Of a stretch of 64,000 nt of DNA, positions 54,113 to 62,166 are shown in pieces. Source of the stretch: Chitinophagaceae bacterium DXS (GTDB lineage Bacteria > Bacteroidota > Bacteroidia > Chitinophagales > Chitinophagaceae). Made by a program: the position numbers and the translations under genes. The stretch spans positions 1,509,244 through 1,573,243 of the forward strand of contig CP128386.1 in assembly GCA_030345135.1 (NCBI GenBank), written 5' to 3'. A model generated the notes under the pieces. It saw nothing but the letters and a program-made list of their open reading frames with translations. It had not been told where the DNA came from and did not search any database. Within the stretch, counting starts at the first letter, position 1; each line of letters opens with the position of its first letter.

Positions 54113-54508
54113 TTGAATCCGGTGCTGAACGAAAATTTAACAAAATATCAATCCGAAGGCTTAAGAAAGCTTATCAGATATAATAGGAAATATCCCTTAA
54201 ATGATACAGCTTATAAGTCAAACAGGAAAATAATTGACGAGTTTATTACGTTGTTTTGTGAGTATGATCTGGCCGATAATGATTATATGGCTATTCAACT
54301 TGCTGCGAATAATAACAACTCACTCACCAATTATATTTTTAAAAACAAACTATCACTTGCTTCAATCTTAAAGTGTATTACTTACATCATATGGACAGAC
54401 AGAATTGTTGACAATTACTTATACAATCGTCTAAAAGATAACACACTTATTGAGCTGATGAACCAGCTCGAAGAGCTCCTTTCCAAGGAACAAAAAATGG
54501 AATGTTAA
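54113..54508 (+). CDS. Small DUF6508-like protein
   Basis: A 131-residue cytoplasmic protein without signal peptide. The block ILKCITYIIWTDRIVDNYLYNRLKDNTLIELMNQL resembles the end of DUF6508 domains, in which a threonine/aspartate-arginine pair is followed by a glycine or asparagine and an acidic helix; the match is moderate. The start is a TTG at 54113, since the next ATG would remove 58 residues. The last four codons form the left arm of the terminator at 54493-54527. Function unknown. Confidence 0.65.
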   Translation: MNPVLNENLTKYQSEGLRKLIRYNRKYPLNDTAYKSNRKIIDEFITLFCEYDLADNDYMAIQLAANNNNSLTNYIFKNKLSLASILKCITYIIWTDRIVDNYLYNRLKDNTLIELMNQLEELLSKEQKMEC

Positions 54509-54527
54509 CAGGAAACATTCCATTTTT
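54493..54527. terminator. Bidirectional terminator overlapping a coding end
   Basis: Perfect 14-bp stem AAAAATGGAATGTT / AACATTCCATTTTT with a 7-nt loop. Its left arm lies in the last codons of the 54113 gene. It also serves the convergent gene ending at 54564. Confidence 0.9.
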
Positions 54528-54563
54528 GCTTACAGAGTTATTTAAGAACAGTTTAATCTTTAT

Positions 54564-55736
54564 TTATAGTCTTACATCCTTTACGCAGCGAAAACCAATG
54601 TGATTACTTCCTGATCTCCACTCTCCTTTTCCTCTTGTTCCTATCATGTATCTTGTACAATATTGATCGGTGCATAAAAAAGATCCGCCACGTTGCACTT
54701 TCTTTTTTGCATTAGGTTCATCAGGATCAAAAGAACCGGCAGGACCTTTAGGATTTTTTGCTATGCCTTGTTTAGCGAGCTCACCATAATAATCCGGCCT
54801 GTACCAGTCACTGCACCATTCCCATACATTCCCGGCCAGGTCATATAATCCATAACTATTCGCAGCAAACTGCTTTACAGGAGCAATGCCTTTGAATCCA
54901 TCGGAGCCAAGATCGTTTGTTGGAAACTTACCTTCAAAAATATTTGCCATCCATTTACCATCCGGTTTAAACTGATTTCCCCACGTGTATAATTCACCAG
55001 CCTTTCCGCCTCGTGCAGCAAACTCCCACTCTGCTTCTGTAGGTAATCTTTTACCGGCCCATTTTGCATAAGCTTCGGCATCTTCATAAGAAACATGTGT
55101 AACGGGATAATTATCTTTTCCCTCAATAGAGCTGTTAGGACCAAGCGGATGACGCCAGTTCGCACCGGCTACATAGGACCACCATTGCAAATGATCATTC
55201 AGTGCCACTTCATGCGTAGGAGGAGAAAACACCACAGAACCTGTTACCAGGCTTTCCTCAGTTGCACCGGGAAACTCTTCTTTCGTTGGCTTTTTTTCAG
55301 CAATGGTAACATAGCCTGTCGCTTTCACAAAAGCTGCAAATTCTGCATTGGTTACTTCTGATGCATCCATAAAAAAGCCATCTACATATACCCTGTGAAC
55401 AGGTCTTGCATCATTCATCGCCTGGTTGCCGCCGTCATCCATTCCAACAGGATTTACACCACCCATGCTAAACTCACCACCCGGTATCCAAACCATGTTG
55501 GCAGGCGCTTCCGTTGCGGGCTTTTTTTCATTAAGAACAGTTGGCAAAAATTCTTTGCCACCTCCATTCATATATAGTGTGCTGTCTTTAACCGTTAGTC
55601 CGTTAGATGTACATGAGATAGTCGCGTCTATTTTATCATCAGCCAAACTTTTTCCCTCGGAGGATTTGCAACCAGTGTTCACCATTATAGAAAAACCACT
55701 GACACAAAAAAACAAAACCAGGTTGGTGTACTTCAT
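54564..55736 (-). CDS. Formylglycine-generating (sulfatase-modifying) enzyme, lipoprotein
   Basis: Oxidase that converts an active-site cysteine of type I sulfatases to formylglycine. It has 390 residues. The lipoprotein signal ends at Cys23 (VNTGC). The FGE-sulfatase domain covers about 80-388: MVWIPGGEFSMGG, YPVTHVSYEDAEAYAKWAGKRLPTEAEWEFAARGG, LYDLAGNVWEWCSDWY and RGGSFLC. Both copper-binding catalytic cysteines are present, Cys355 and Cys360, with spacing as in human FGE, followed by IGFRC. This argues for a real enzyme and against the cysteine-free gliding lipoproteins of similar fold. No sulfatase gene is in the window. Confidence 0.9.
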   Translation of the reverse strand: MKYTNLVLFFCVSGFSIMVNTGCKSSEGKSLADDKIDATISCTSNGLTVKDSTLYMNGGGKEFLPTVLNEKKPATEAPANMVWIPGGEFSMGGVNPVGMDDGGNQAMNDARPVHRVYVDGFFMDASEVTNAEFAAFVKATGYVTIAEKKPTKEEFPGATEESLVTGSVVFSPPTHEVALNDHLQWWSYVAGANWRHPLGPNSSIEGKDNYPVTHVSYEDAEAYAKWAGKRLPTEAEWEFAARGGKAGELYTWGNQFKPDGKWMANIFEGKFPTNDLGSDGFKGIAPVKQFAANSYGLYDLAGNVWEWCSDWYRPDYYGELAKQGIAKNPKGPAGSFDPDEPNAKKKVQRGGSFLCTDQYCTRYMIGTRGKGEWRSGSNHIGFRCVKDVRL

Positions 55737-55922
55737 AAGTAATAAGTTACTATAAAATTAAGCTCATTAGTCCACAAAAAAACCATAAAAAACATTCTCA
55801 AATAAGAAAAGTTAAAACACATTCCGTTCTTCTCATGTGCATAAAAAGCACGTGCGCAACAATTTGATAACATCAGCACTATAGGCTCAATTATTGCGTT
55901 TGGGAGAAAAATGATTCTCTCG

Positions 55923-56390
55923 ATGAAAAAGATTGTAAGCGCTATTATTGGTGTAATAATCTGCAGCTACTGCTATAGCCAGGAACAACCGGCCTACGAT
56001 CAGGCAATTGGATTGAAGTTTTTAAGCGGCGTATCCATTACTTATAAAAAATTTGTTACCGAAAAAAATGCAATTGAGGCGCAAGCCAATTTCTGGAACA
56101 GGGGATACAGACTTGTTGGCTTGTATGAGTTTCATTTTTATGATTTTGATGTGGAGGGACTTTCATGGTATGTTGGTCCGGGTGTGCATGTCGGAAGCTG
56201 GAGCAATTCTTACGCAAAAGATTCGGGTAGCAAGGCTGACATTGGAATAGATGGTGTTATTGGTATGGATTATAAATTCAAAAATCTTCCGCTCAATTTA
56301 AGTGCGGACTGGCAACCTTCATTGTCGCTTATAGGCAGCAATGGTTTTAGTCCTTCTTACGGAGGAATTGCTATCAGGTATACCTTTTAA
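55923..56390 (+). CDS. Small outer-membrane-type protein, first of a related pair
   Basis: A 155-residue exported protein (start at ATG 55923; one four codons upstream is also possible). The signal peptide KKIVSAIIGVIICSYCYSQ is followed by alternating strands. It shares with the next gene product the motif WYVGPG, preceded by a GL-containing turn, and GMDYKF or GLDYKF, so the two are tandem paralogues. The last strand IAIRYTF ends with an aromatic residue, as expected for an 8-stranded barrel. Function unknown. Confidence 0.8.
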   Translation: MKKIVSAIIGVIICSYCYSQEQPAYDQAIGLKFLSGVSITYKKFVTEKNAIEAQANFWNRGYRLVGLYEFHFYDFDVEGLSWYVGPGVHVGSWSNSYAKDSGSKADIGIDGVIGMDYKFKNLPLNLSADWQPSLSLIGSNGFSPSYGGIAIRYTF

Positions 56391-56444
56391 ATTTTAAGTT
56401 TGGCATGATTTTTAAACGCTCACCATTAACTAAATAGAGTTTTT

Positions 56445-56942
56445 ATGAAGAAAATTTTGTTCGTAGCCCTTATCCTTGTCGCAGGCATTTCCGTAGCTAA
56501 TGCACAAAACATGTCATCTTCTTATAAAACAGCATTGGGTGCAAAAGGCTACTTTGGAGATGGCTCTATTGGCGGATTTAACGTTAAACACTTTTTTAAT
56601 AGTACAAATGCACTCGAAGGTTCACTGTTATTCAGAAGTCATTTTGTAGCATTCGAAGGAATTTATGAATGGCACGGCCCGATTAACGGAGCAAAAGGTT
56701 TAAAATGGTATGTTGGTCCTGGTGCTCAGTTAGGTTTTTACACTGGTGATCATGATCATGATTACAACAATGATCATCACGATGACAATGTTCTTTTTGC
56801 ATTAAAAGGAACTGTTGGTCTGGATTATAAATTTACCGGAGCTCCAATAGACATTGCATTTGATGTGAACCCAACATTCAACCTCACCCCAAATACTGAC
56901 TTTAATTTTTACGCAGGTTTAGCGTTCCGATTTGCTTTATAG
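56445..56942 (+). CDS. Small outer-membrane-type protein with His/Asp-rich loop, second of the pair
   Basis: A 165-residue exported protein. The signal peptide MKKILFVALILVAGISVANA is cleaved after residue 20. It is a paralogue of the preceding gene (KWYVGPG at about 88-93, GLDYKF later; last strand LAFRFAL). A loop at residues 101-115 contains four histidines (103, 105, 111, 112) and six aspartates, absent from the first copy, which could bind divalent metal at the cell surface. It starts 54 nt after its neighbour and is followed by a terminator. Confidence 0.82.
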   Translation: MKKILFVALILVAGISVANAQNMSSSYKTALGAKGYFGDGSIGGFNVKHFFNSTNALEGSLLFRSHFVAFEGIYEWHGPINGAKGLKWYVGPGAQLGFYTGDHDHDYNNDHHDDNVLFALKGTVGLDYKFTGAPIDIAFDVNPTFNLTPNTDFNFYAGLAFRFAL

Positions 56943-56965
56943 AAGCCTATTACCATTTAATATAA

Positions 56966-56996
56966 AAGGGTGCATATTCTTTGCACCCTTAATTTT
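56966..56996 (+). terminator. Rho-independent terminator of the beta-barrel pair
   Basis: Stem AAGGGTGCA / TGCACCCTT with a 7-nt loop, followed by AATTTTTT, 23 nt after the stop codon. Confidence 0.9.
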
Positions 56997-56999
56997 TTA

Positions 57000-57090
57000 T
57001 AGCTATCAGCTTTTAGCTATGAGCTTTCAGCCTCCCACATTTTGATTTAGCTATCAGCATTCACCTATGAGCTTTCAGCTTCACCCATTT
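57000..57090. repeat. Heptamer array, TAGCTAT / GAGCTTT type, duplicated
   Basis: Units TAGCTAT, CAGCTTT, TAGCTAT, GAGCTTT, CAGCCTC, then a second run TAGCTAT, CAGCATT, CACCTAT, GAGCTTT, CAGCTTC. Confidence 0.85.
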
Positions 57091-57169
57091 TAGTTGATGC
57101 ATGATTACATCTTATACTTAACATCTTATATAAATTACAGAGAGATATAAATTAACCTGCCACACCTGT

Positions 57170-57440
57170 GTACTTCGTACTTCGTAACTCGTACTTATTA
57201 TAGTTTTCAGCGACAAGCTTATCACATCTTAGTCATCACATGATTGTGCCCCACATCGTACACCGTACATCTAACATCTGACATAAGAAAATTGACGGCC
57301 ATTAATGTAGTCTGCCGCACCTGCGTACCTCGTACTTCGTAACTCGTACTTTCTTTATAGTTGGAATTACATCTAAAATCGTACCCGCCCGAACGTGCCG
57401 TCGGTACGGGCAGGCATCTAACATCGTACATTGACCTACA
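57170..57440. repeat. Heptamer arrays, GTACTTC and TACATCT types, with one 35-nt GC-rich cassette
   Basis: GTACTTC runs at 57170-57197 and 57324-57351 lie in two similar roughly 150-nt modules. 57252-57286 has CACATCG, TACACCG, TACATCT, AACATCT. The GC-rich cassette is at 57379-57415, inverted relative to those at the right end. Units continue to about 57430, near the ftsY stop codon. Confidence 0.83.
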
Positions 57441-58400
57441 TCAGCTGAGTTTAAACAAGCTATCCACAAACTCGTGCTTGTCAAATATCAGGAGGTCATC
57501 TATTTTCTCACCTACACCAATATATTTTACAGGGATCTTTTGTTGATTGGCAATGGCTAACACCACACCACCTTTTGCAGTTCCATCCAGTTTTGTAATT
57601 GCGATAGATGTTACATCAGTTGCGGCAGTGAATTGTTTCGCCTGTTCCAATGCGTTTTGCCCGGTTGATCCATCAAGCACAAGCAATACTTCGTGCGGAG
57701 CATCAGGAATTACTTTTTGCACAACACGCCTGATCTTGCTCAATTCTTCCATTAAATGGATTTTATTATGCAGGCGGCCGGCCGTGTCAATAATTACTAC
57801 ATCGGCATCTTTTGCCACTGCGCTTTGGACAGTATCAAAAGCGACCGACGCGGGATCGCTGCCCATGGATTGTTTTACAATGGGAACACCAACTCTTTCA
57901 CTCCAGATGGTAAGCTGGTCAACTGCCGCAGCGCGGAAGGTATCGGCAGCTCCAAGAATGACAGATTTTCCCGCTTTTTTAAAATTGTGGGCAAGTTTTC
58001 CAATAGTTGTGGTTTTTCCTACACCATTTACCCCAACTACCATAATAACATAAGGCTTCTTTCCCAGCGGCACATCAAAACTTCTGAAAGACTGATCTTC
58101 AGAATCGATCAGTATATTTTCAATTTCCTGCTGAAGCAAGCTGTTTAGTTCACTGGTATTTACATATTTATCTCTCGCAACCCTGCTCTGAATTTTTTCA
58201 ATGATGGCCAGTGTAGTGTCGATACCAACATCAGCACCTACCAACGCATCTTCCAGATTATCCAGCACCTCGTCGTCAACAGTACTCTTACCGGCAATAG
58301 CCTTAGTGATCTTTGCAAAAAAACCTTCTTTGGTCTTTTGCAGACCCTGATCAAGACTTTCCTTTTCTTTTTTACCAAACAGCTTTCCTAAAAAACTCAT
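57441..58400 (-). CDS. ftsY: Signal recognition particle receptor FtsY
   Basis: GTPase that docks SRP-ribosome complexes at the inner membrane; 319 residues. The acidic A region is nearly absent (basic start LGKLFGKKEKES), as is usual for this phylum. The N domain (about 20-95) and G domain (about 100-319) carry GVNGVGKTTTIGKL, DTFRAAAVDQL, DTAGRLHN, TKLDGTAKGG and the closing GVGEKIDDL. It lies downstream of the L28-L33-DUF4295 genes, but a terminator at 58494-58526 separates them, so it probably has its own promoter. Confidence 0.97.
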   Translation of the reverse strand: MSFLGKLFGKKEKESLDQGLQKTKEGFFAKITKAIAGKSTVDDEVLDNLEDALVGADVGIDTTLAIIEKIQSRVARDKYVNTSELNSLLQQEIENILIDSEDQSFRSFDVPLGKKPYVIMVVGVNGVGKTTTIGKLAHNFKKAGKSVILGAADTFRAAAVDQLTIWSERVGVPIVKQSMGSDPASVAFDTVQSAVAKDADVVIIDTAGRLHNKIHLMEELSKIRRVVQKVIPDAPHEVLLVLDGSTGQNALEQAKQFTAATDVTSIAITKLDGTAKGGVVLAIANQQKIPVKYIGVGEKIDDLLIFDKHEFVDSLFKLS

Positions 58401-58493
58401 GCTTACGTAATTTACCTGGGGTTAAATATATAGCAACAAAGCAATAAGGGACTTTGTTAACCCAATATCAGATCATTGCAAAAAGAAAATACA

Positions 58494-58526
58494 AAAAGCT
58501 TCCGGCAAATTCTGCGGGAAGCTTTT
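58494..58526 (-). terminator. Rho-independent terminator of the rpmB-rpmG-DUF4295 operon
   Basis: Stem AAAAGCTTCC / GGAAGCTTTT (10 bp) with a 13-nt loop, followed on the minus strand by TGTATTTTC, 24 nt past the DUF4295 stop codon. Confidence 0.85.
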
Positions 58527-58549
58527 AAGAATATCTTTTCACGACCAAA

Positions 58550-58720
58550 CTATTTAGCCAAAAAATCTTTGATTTTATCCTTGTGTACAATAGCCTCTTT
58601 AAAGGTGTAAGCACCTGTTTTTGGGCTACGCACAGCCTTGATAACTTTTGTCCAGTTTTTAGCTTCAGCGGCTGCCTTCTGGTCTTTGGTCTTGATCGCT
58701 GTTTTAGCTGCTTTTGCCAT
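58550..58720 (-). CDS. DUF4295 family protein
   Basis: Small basic protein of 56 residues, conserved across Bacteroidota immediately after rpmG. The sequence opens MAKAAKTAIKTKDQKAAAEA and ends VHKDKIKDFLAK; lysine and alanine make up much of it. Position and composition suggest a ribosome-associated role, but none is proven to my knowledge. It starts 2 nt after the L33 stop codon, so the two are translated together. Confidence 0.9.
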   Translation of the reverse strand: MAKAAKTAIKTKDQKAAAEAKNWTKVIKAVRSPKTGAYTFKEAIVHKDKIKDFLAK

Positions 58721-58722
58721 AA

Positions 58723-58905
58723 TTATTTGATTTCTTTATGAACAGTAACTTTTTTCAAAATTGGATTGTACTTCTTTAACTCCATACGTTCGGGAGTGTT
58801 CTTTTTGTTCTTTTTAGTGATATAACGGCTTGTACCGGGCTGGCCGCTAGCCTTATGCTCTGTACATTCCAGGATCACCTGAACTCTGTTACCTTTCTTT
58901 GCCAT
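58723..58905 (-). CDS. rpmG: 50S ribosomal protein L33
   Basis: Large-subunit protein of 60 residues, full length. Typical features are the start [21 protein letters not shown] and the basic end [18 protein letters not shown]. The zinc-binding CxxC pairs found in some L33 proteins are absent: only one cysteine is present, so this is the zinc-independent form. It lies between rpmB and the DUF4295 gene in a conserved phylum-wide order. Confidence 0.97.
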   Translation of the reverse strand: MAKKGNRVQVILECTEHKASGQPGTSRYITKKNKKNTPERMELKKYNPILKKVTVHKEIK

Positions 58906-58934
58906 TGTATAAGCAATTTAAACTTTTAACTCAA

Positions 58935-59171
58935 TTAGATTTTAGCACCTTGTGCTCTCATTTCTTTAATAACTGTAGCTAAACCTTTTTTGTTAATGGT
59001 TCTAATTGCTTCAGTTGATACTTTAAGCGTTACCCAACGGTCTTCTTCTGCATAAAAGAAACGCTTGGTCTGTAAATTGGGTAAAAACCGGCGTTTGGTC
59101 TTAATGTTTGAGTGAGAAACATGGTGACCTCCAATTGGTTTTTTACCTGTAACCTGACATACTCTTGCCAT
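58935..59171 (-). CDS. rpmB: 50S ribosomal protein L28
   Basis: Large-subunit protein of 78 residues. The ATG at 59171 gives the standard start [22 protein letters not shown]; an in-frame ATG eight codons upstream would place extra residues not found in the family and would lie close to the promoter. [16 protein letters not shown] is the family core. It is the first gene of the operon, preceded by a very good Bacteroidota promoter. Confidence 0.97.
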   Translation of the reverse strand: MARVCQVTGKKPIGGHHVSHSNIKTKRRFLPNLQTKRFFYAEEDRWVTLKVSTEAIRTINKKGLATVIKEMRAQGAKI

Positions 59172-59192
59172 GACGTAATTTTTTCGGGACGG

Positions 59193-59221
59193 CAAAGGTA
59201 GTGAACCTTGCCGAATTTCAA
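59193..59221 (-). promoter_or_regulatory. Promoter of the rpmB operon
   Basis: Minus strand: TTG (59221-59219), 18 nt, TACCTTTG (59200-59193), an exact match to TAnnTTTG. It lies 21 nt upstream of the chosen rpmB start codon. Confidence 0.75.
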
Positions 59222-59301
59222 TAAGATTATTTTCTTTTTTTCAGGAAATTATTCACAAATATGCGAAAAAGGTTTGTAATGACCGAGGGTTATCCACATT
59301 C

Positions 59302-59491
59302 AAGCTGAAAGCTTAAAGCCCAAAACTGGGGAGGAGGTTTGAGGCTTAAGGTGTAAGGCTGGAGGTTGGAGGTTTGAGGTTTGGGGTGCCAGGTGAGATC
59401 CAGGTCGCCGGCATTCACACACCTTATGCCTCACGCCTCACGCCTTATCCCTTTTACGTAGGTTTTAAGCTTTCCGCTTTGAGCTTTGAGC
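59302..59491. repeat. Mirror-image heptamer arrays forming a 190-nt fold-back
   Basis: Order: GCTTAAA-type units (59302-59326), nine GAGGTTT-type units (59334-59396), a short centre, then the inverse CACGCCT-type units (59418-59452) and the inverse AGCTTTG-type units (59462-59491). Family order is mirrored around the centre. It lies between the divergent rpmB and rocD promoters. Confidence 0.85.
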
Positions 59492-59571
59492 ATTTTTCCC
59501 TATCTTGCCACCCAATCGAATAATCATATGGCTTTTTTACTCCAAAATCTTGACCTTCTCAATCATCCCTG

Positions 59572-59599
59572 TTGCGGGTAGTATAAATATTTATTTTCG
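59572..59599 (+). promoter_or_regulatory. Probable promoter of the ornithine aminotransferase gene
   Basis: TTG (59572-59574), 17 nt, TATTTTCG (59592-59599), one mismatch to TAnnTTTG. The box TATTTTCGCCA is repeated before the FKBP gene at 61161. Confidence 0.45.
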
Positions 59600-59672
59600 C
59601 CATATCTCTTTTTAATCCCCTTTGCGGGAATTTCATTCTTGCTTATTCGTCAATTATTCAATTTTAAACTTT

Positions 59673-60908
59673 ATGCTTACTCATACTATGTCTGAAAAGG
59701 CATTGCATTTCCTGCAACTGGAAGAACAATTTGGTGCTCATAATTATCACCCACTGCCTGTGGTACTCGAAAAAGGCAGTGGTGTTTTTGTGTGGGATGT
59801 AGACGGAAACAGGTATTATGATTTTTTAAGTGGTTATTCCGCTGTAAATCAGGGACATTGCCATCCGCGTATTATTAACGCGCTGACAAAACAGGCACAG
59901 AAGCTCACCCTTACTTCCAGGGCTTTCCATAGCAACTTGTTAGGCGAATACGCACAATATATTACATCCTATTTTGGCTACAACAAAGTTCTGCCAATGA
60001 ACACTGGTGTGGAAGGCGGGGAAACTGCCATAAAACTTGCACGCCGTTGGGCCTATGACAAAAAAGGTGTTGAAGAGAACAAAGCAAAGATCATTTTTGC
60101 AGAAGGTAACTTCTGGGGAAGAACGCTGGCAGCCATTTCCTCATCAACTGATCCATCCAGCTACAAGGGATTCGGACCTTACATGCCAGGATTTGAACTT
60201 ATACCTTACAACGACCTGGTTGCTCTGGAAAAAGCATTCCAGGATAAAAATGTCGCGGCCTTTATGGTTGAACCTATCCAGGGCGAAGCCGGTGTAGTTT
60301 TACCTGATGTGGGTTATTTGCAAGGCGTGCGGAATTTATGTACTGAATACAATGTTCTGTTTATTGCAGATGAGATACAAACCGGTTTGGCCCGCACCGG
60401 GAAAATGCTGGCTTGCGATCACGAAAATGTTCGCCCTGATATATTAATACTGGGCAAAGCGTTAAGTGGAGGAACCATGCCTGTTAGTGCAATACTTGCT
60501 GATGACGATGTAATGCTGAATATAAAACCAGGCGAACACGGATCCACTTATGGTGGCAATCCACTGGCATGTGCAGTTGCAATAGAAGCCTTACAGGTGC
60601 TGAAAGATGAAAAAATGGCCGAAAATGCCGAAAAAATGGGCCAGCTCTTGCGCAATGGTATTTCTTCAATTAAGTCTCCATTTATTAAACTGGTGCGCGG
60701 AAAAGGCTTGCTTAACGCTATTGTAATTGATCATCCAGATGAAGATGCGTCCTGGGAGCTGTGTCTTGCATTAAAAGACAATGGCATGTTAGCTAAACCA
60801 ACACATGGCGATAAAATCCGGTTCGCGCCTCCCCTGCTGATCAACGAAGAACAGATAGCAGAATGCGTGGGTATAATTGAAAAATCCCTGCAAGTGTTGG
60901 AGAAGTAA
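59673..60908 (+). CDS. rocD: Ornithine-oxo-acid transaminase
   Basis: PLP enzyme converting ornithine and 2-oxoglutarate to glutamate semialdehyde and glutamate, linking arginine and proline metabolism. The protein has 411 residues from the ATG at 59673, or 406 from 59688. Blocks: [46 protein letters not shown] opening, [49 protein letters not shown], and the PLP lysine in [15 protein letters not shown]. These choose ornithine over acetylornithine aminotransferase. It is a single gene; the 3' flank is a heptamer array followed by a terminator. Confidence 0.94.
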   Translation: MLTHTMSEKALHFLQLEEQFGAHNYHPLPVVLEKGSGVFVWDVDGNRYYDFLSGYSAVNQGHCHPRIINALTKQAQKLTLTSRAFHSNLLGEYAQYITSYFGYNKVLPMNTGVEGGETAIKLARRWAYDKKGVEENKAKIIFAEGNFWGRTLAAISSSTDPSSYKGFGPYMPGFELIPYNDLVALEKAFQDKNVAAFMVEPIQGEAGVVLPDVGYLQGVRNLCTEYNVLFIADEIQTGLARTGKMLACDHENVRPDILILGKALSGGTMPVSAILADDDVMLNIKPGEHGSTYGGNPLACAVAIEALQVLKDEKMAENAEKMGQLLRNGISSIKSPFIKLVRGKGLLNAIVIDHPDEDASWELCLALKDNGMLAKPTHGDKIRFAPPLLINEEQIAECVGIIEKSLQVLEK

Positions 60909-60911
60909 CAG

Positions 60912-60981
60912 AGGTGCGAGACTTAAAGTGTGAGGTTTGTGGTTTGAGGCGTAAGGATTAAGGATTGAGGCTTAAGGTGAG
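60912..60981. repeat. Heptamer array, GAGGTTT type, 10 units
   Basis: Ten in-phase units beginning 3 nt after the rocD stop codon: GAGGTGC, GAGACTT, AAAGTGT, GAGGTTT, GTGGTTT, GAGGCGT, AAGGATT, AAGGATT, GAGGCTT, AAGGTGA. Confidence 0.9.
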
Positions 60982-61021
60982 GTCCGACGGGATTTGAGAT
61001 GATAGATACACAAGAATTTGA

Positions 61022-61070
61022 CCGCCCATGGGTTGTACAATTATAGCGTATGACCTATGGGCGGCTTTAT
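61022..61070 (+). terminator. Terminator after the rocD array
   Basis: 12-bp stem CCGCCCATGGGT / ACCTATGGGCGG (one G-U pair in RNA) with a 19-nt loop, followed by CTTTATTT. Confidence 0.75.
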
Positions 61071-61135
61071 TTACATTATTCCGGCGAGCAACATTGAACT
61101 TTATAGCCAGCCTTTAACAAAAAACAACTAGCGGC

Positions 61136-61168
61136 TTGGCTTATTTATTAAAATCACTGTTATTTTCG
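61136..61168 (+). promoter_or_regulatory. Probable promoter of the FKBP gene
   Basis: TTG (61136-61138), 22 nt, TATTTTCG (61161-61168), 17 nt before the start codon. It shares the box TATTTTCGCCA with the rocD promoter. Confidence 0.45.
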
Positions 61169-61185
61169 CCACTCAATTTATCAAC

Positions 61186-61953
61186 ATGAATAAAATCTGT
61201 TCTTTTATTGTTCTGGCTTCTGTTGCAGGATCTGTTTCTGCACAAACAAAGCCTGCAACTAAACCCAAGACAGCAACTACCGCCAAACCGGCAACAACAG
61301 CACAGGCTCCGGTTTTTAAAACTTCAGCTGATTCGCTTAGCTATTGCATCGCCATGAGTACAGCTTTATATTTTAAGGAAAAAGGCGCTACCAATATTAA
61401 TCCGGCTATGGCCTCAAAGGCATTTGAGGATGTAATTAAAAAAGATAAACCGGCATTCACCCAGGAACAGATGAACCAGGTAATCATCACCTACCTGCAG
61501 AACCTGGAAAAAGTGAAGGCAGATGAAACGCGCAGAGCCGGCACTGCATTTTTAGAAGCAAACAAAGCCAAACCTGGTGTAGTAACTCTGCCAAGCGGCT
61601 TGCAATACCAGATCGTTACACAAGGTACAGGTCCTAAACCTGCAGCGACTGACAGGGTAAAAGTTCACTACCGCGGTACTTTGATAGACGGAACTGTATT
61701 TGATAGTTCGATTGACAGAGGCGAACCGGCTGAATTTCCTGTAAACGGTGTTATTGCAGGTTGGACCGAGGCGCTACAGTTAATGCCTGTAGGAAGCAAA
61801 TGGAAGCTGTTTATTCCTTCTAATCTTGCCTATGGCGATAGAGATGCCGGCCAGGCAATTAAAGGTGGTTCTACACTTTTATTTGATGTAGAGCTATTGA
61901 GCATCGAAAATCAGGATAGCACTCCAAAAGCAGATTCAACACAGCAGAAGTAG
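61186..61953 (+). CDS. FKBP-type peptidyl-prolyl cis-trans isomerase, exported
   Basis: Periplasmic or surface proline isomerase of the Mip/FkpA type, 255 residues. Signal peptide 1-19 (SFIVLASVAGSVSA); then a threonine-, proline- and lysine-rich linker (20-45). An FKBP-N dimerisation region (about 45-130) precedes the FKBP domain (about 150-243) with VKVHYRGTLIDGTVFDSS, GVIAGWTEALQLMPVGSKW and IPSNLAYGDRDAG. A short hydrophilic tail follows. Its stop codon is followed directly by a heptamer array that forms the terminator. Confidence 0.94.
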   Translation: MNKICSFIVLASVAGSVSAQTKPATKPKTATTAKPATTAQAPVFKTSADSLSYCIAMSTALYFKEKGATNINPAMASKAFEDVIKKDKPAFTQEQMNQVIITYLQNLEKVKADETRRAGTAFLEANKAKPGVVTLPSGLQYQIVTQGTGPKPAATDRVKVHYRGTLIDGTVFDSSIDRGEPAEFPVNGVIAGWTEALQLMPVGSKWKLFIPSNLAYGDRDAGQAIKGGSTLLFDVELLSIENQDSTPKADSTQQK

Positions 61954-61956
61954 TTA

Positions 61957-62022
61957 TACGTTATAAGTTTTACGTTGTACGTTTTAGCCCGGGTAGGTTA
62001 AAACGTACAACGTATTTTTTTT
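61957..62022 (+). terminator. Rho-independent terminator built from a heptamer array
   Basis: Units TTATACG, TTATAAG, TTTTACG, TTGTACG, TTTTAGC follow the FKBP stop. TACGTTGTACGTTTTA (61971-61986) pairs perfectly over 16 nt with 61999-62014, and eight T residues follow at 62015-62022. Confidence 0.93.
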
Positions 62023-62070
62023 ATTAATTGCAGGTATTGAGAAGACAAATTCCCTGCCTGTAGGCGCTAA

Positions 62071-62166
62071 CCTTCGCTCCGATCGACGTATAACGTACCA
62101 CGTAAAACTCCTAACTCACTCCGCTTCAATCAACGTATCACGTACAACTTATAACGTACAACGTTA
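62071..62166. repeat. Heptamer array, CAACGTA type, 13 units, reaching the CBS stop codon
   Basis: Read on the minus strand from the stop codon: CGTTGTA, CGTTATA, AGTTGTA, CGTGATA, then degenerate units in phase to TTATACG, TCGATCG. It is the same family as at 390-423 and 1235-1282. Confidence 0.85.

Noticed and set aside
54564..55736. GldK/GldJ-type gliding motility lipoprotein
   Set aside because: The fold and lipoprotein signal fit, but the two catalytic FGE cysteines are present and no gld genes are adjacent.
57222..57431. Open frames in the 57.2-57.4 kb spacer
   Set aside because: They consist of GTACTTC/TACATCT repeats and the GC-rich cassette; no start context and no recognisable product.
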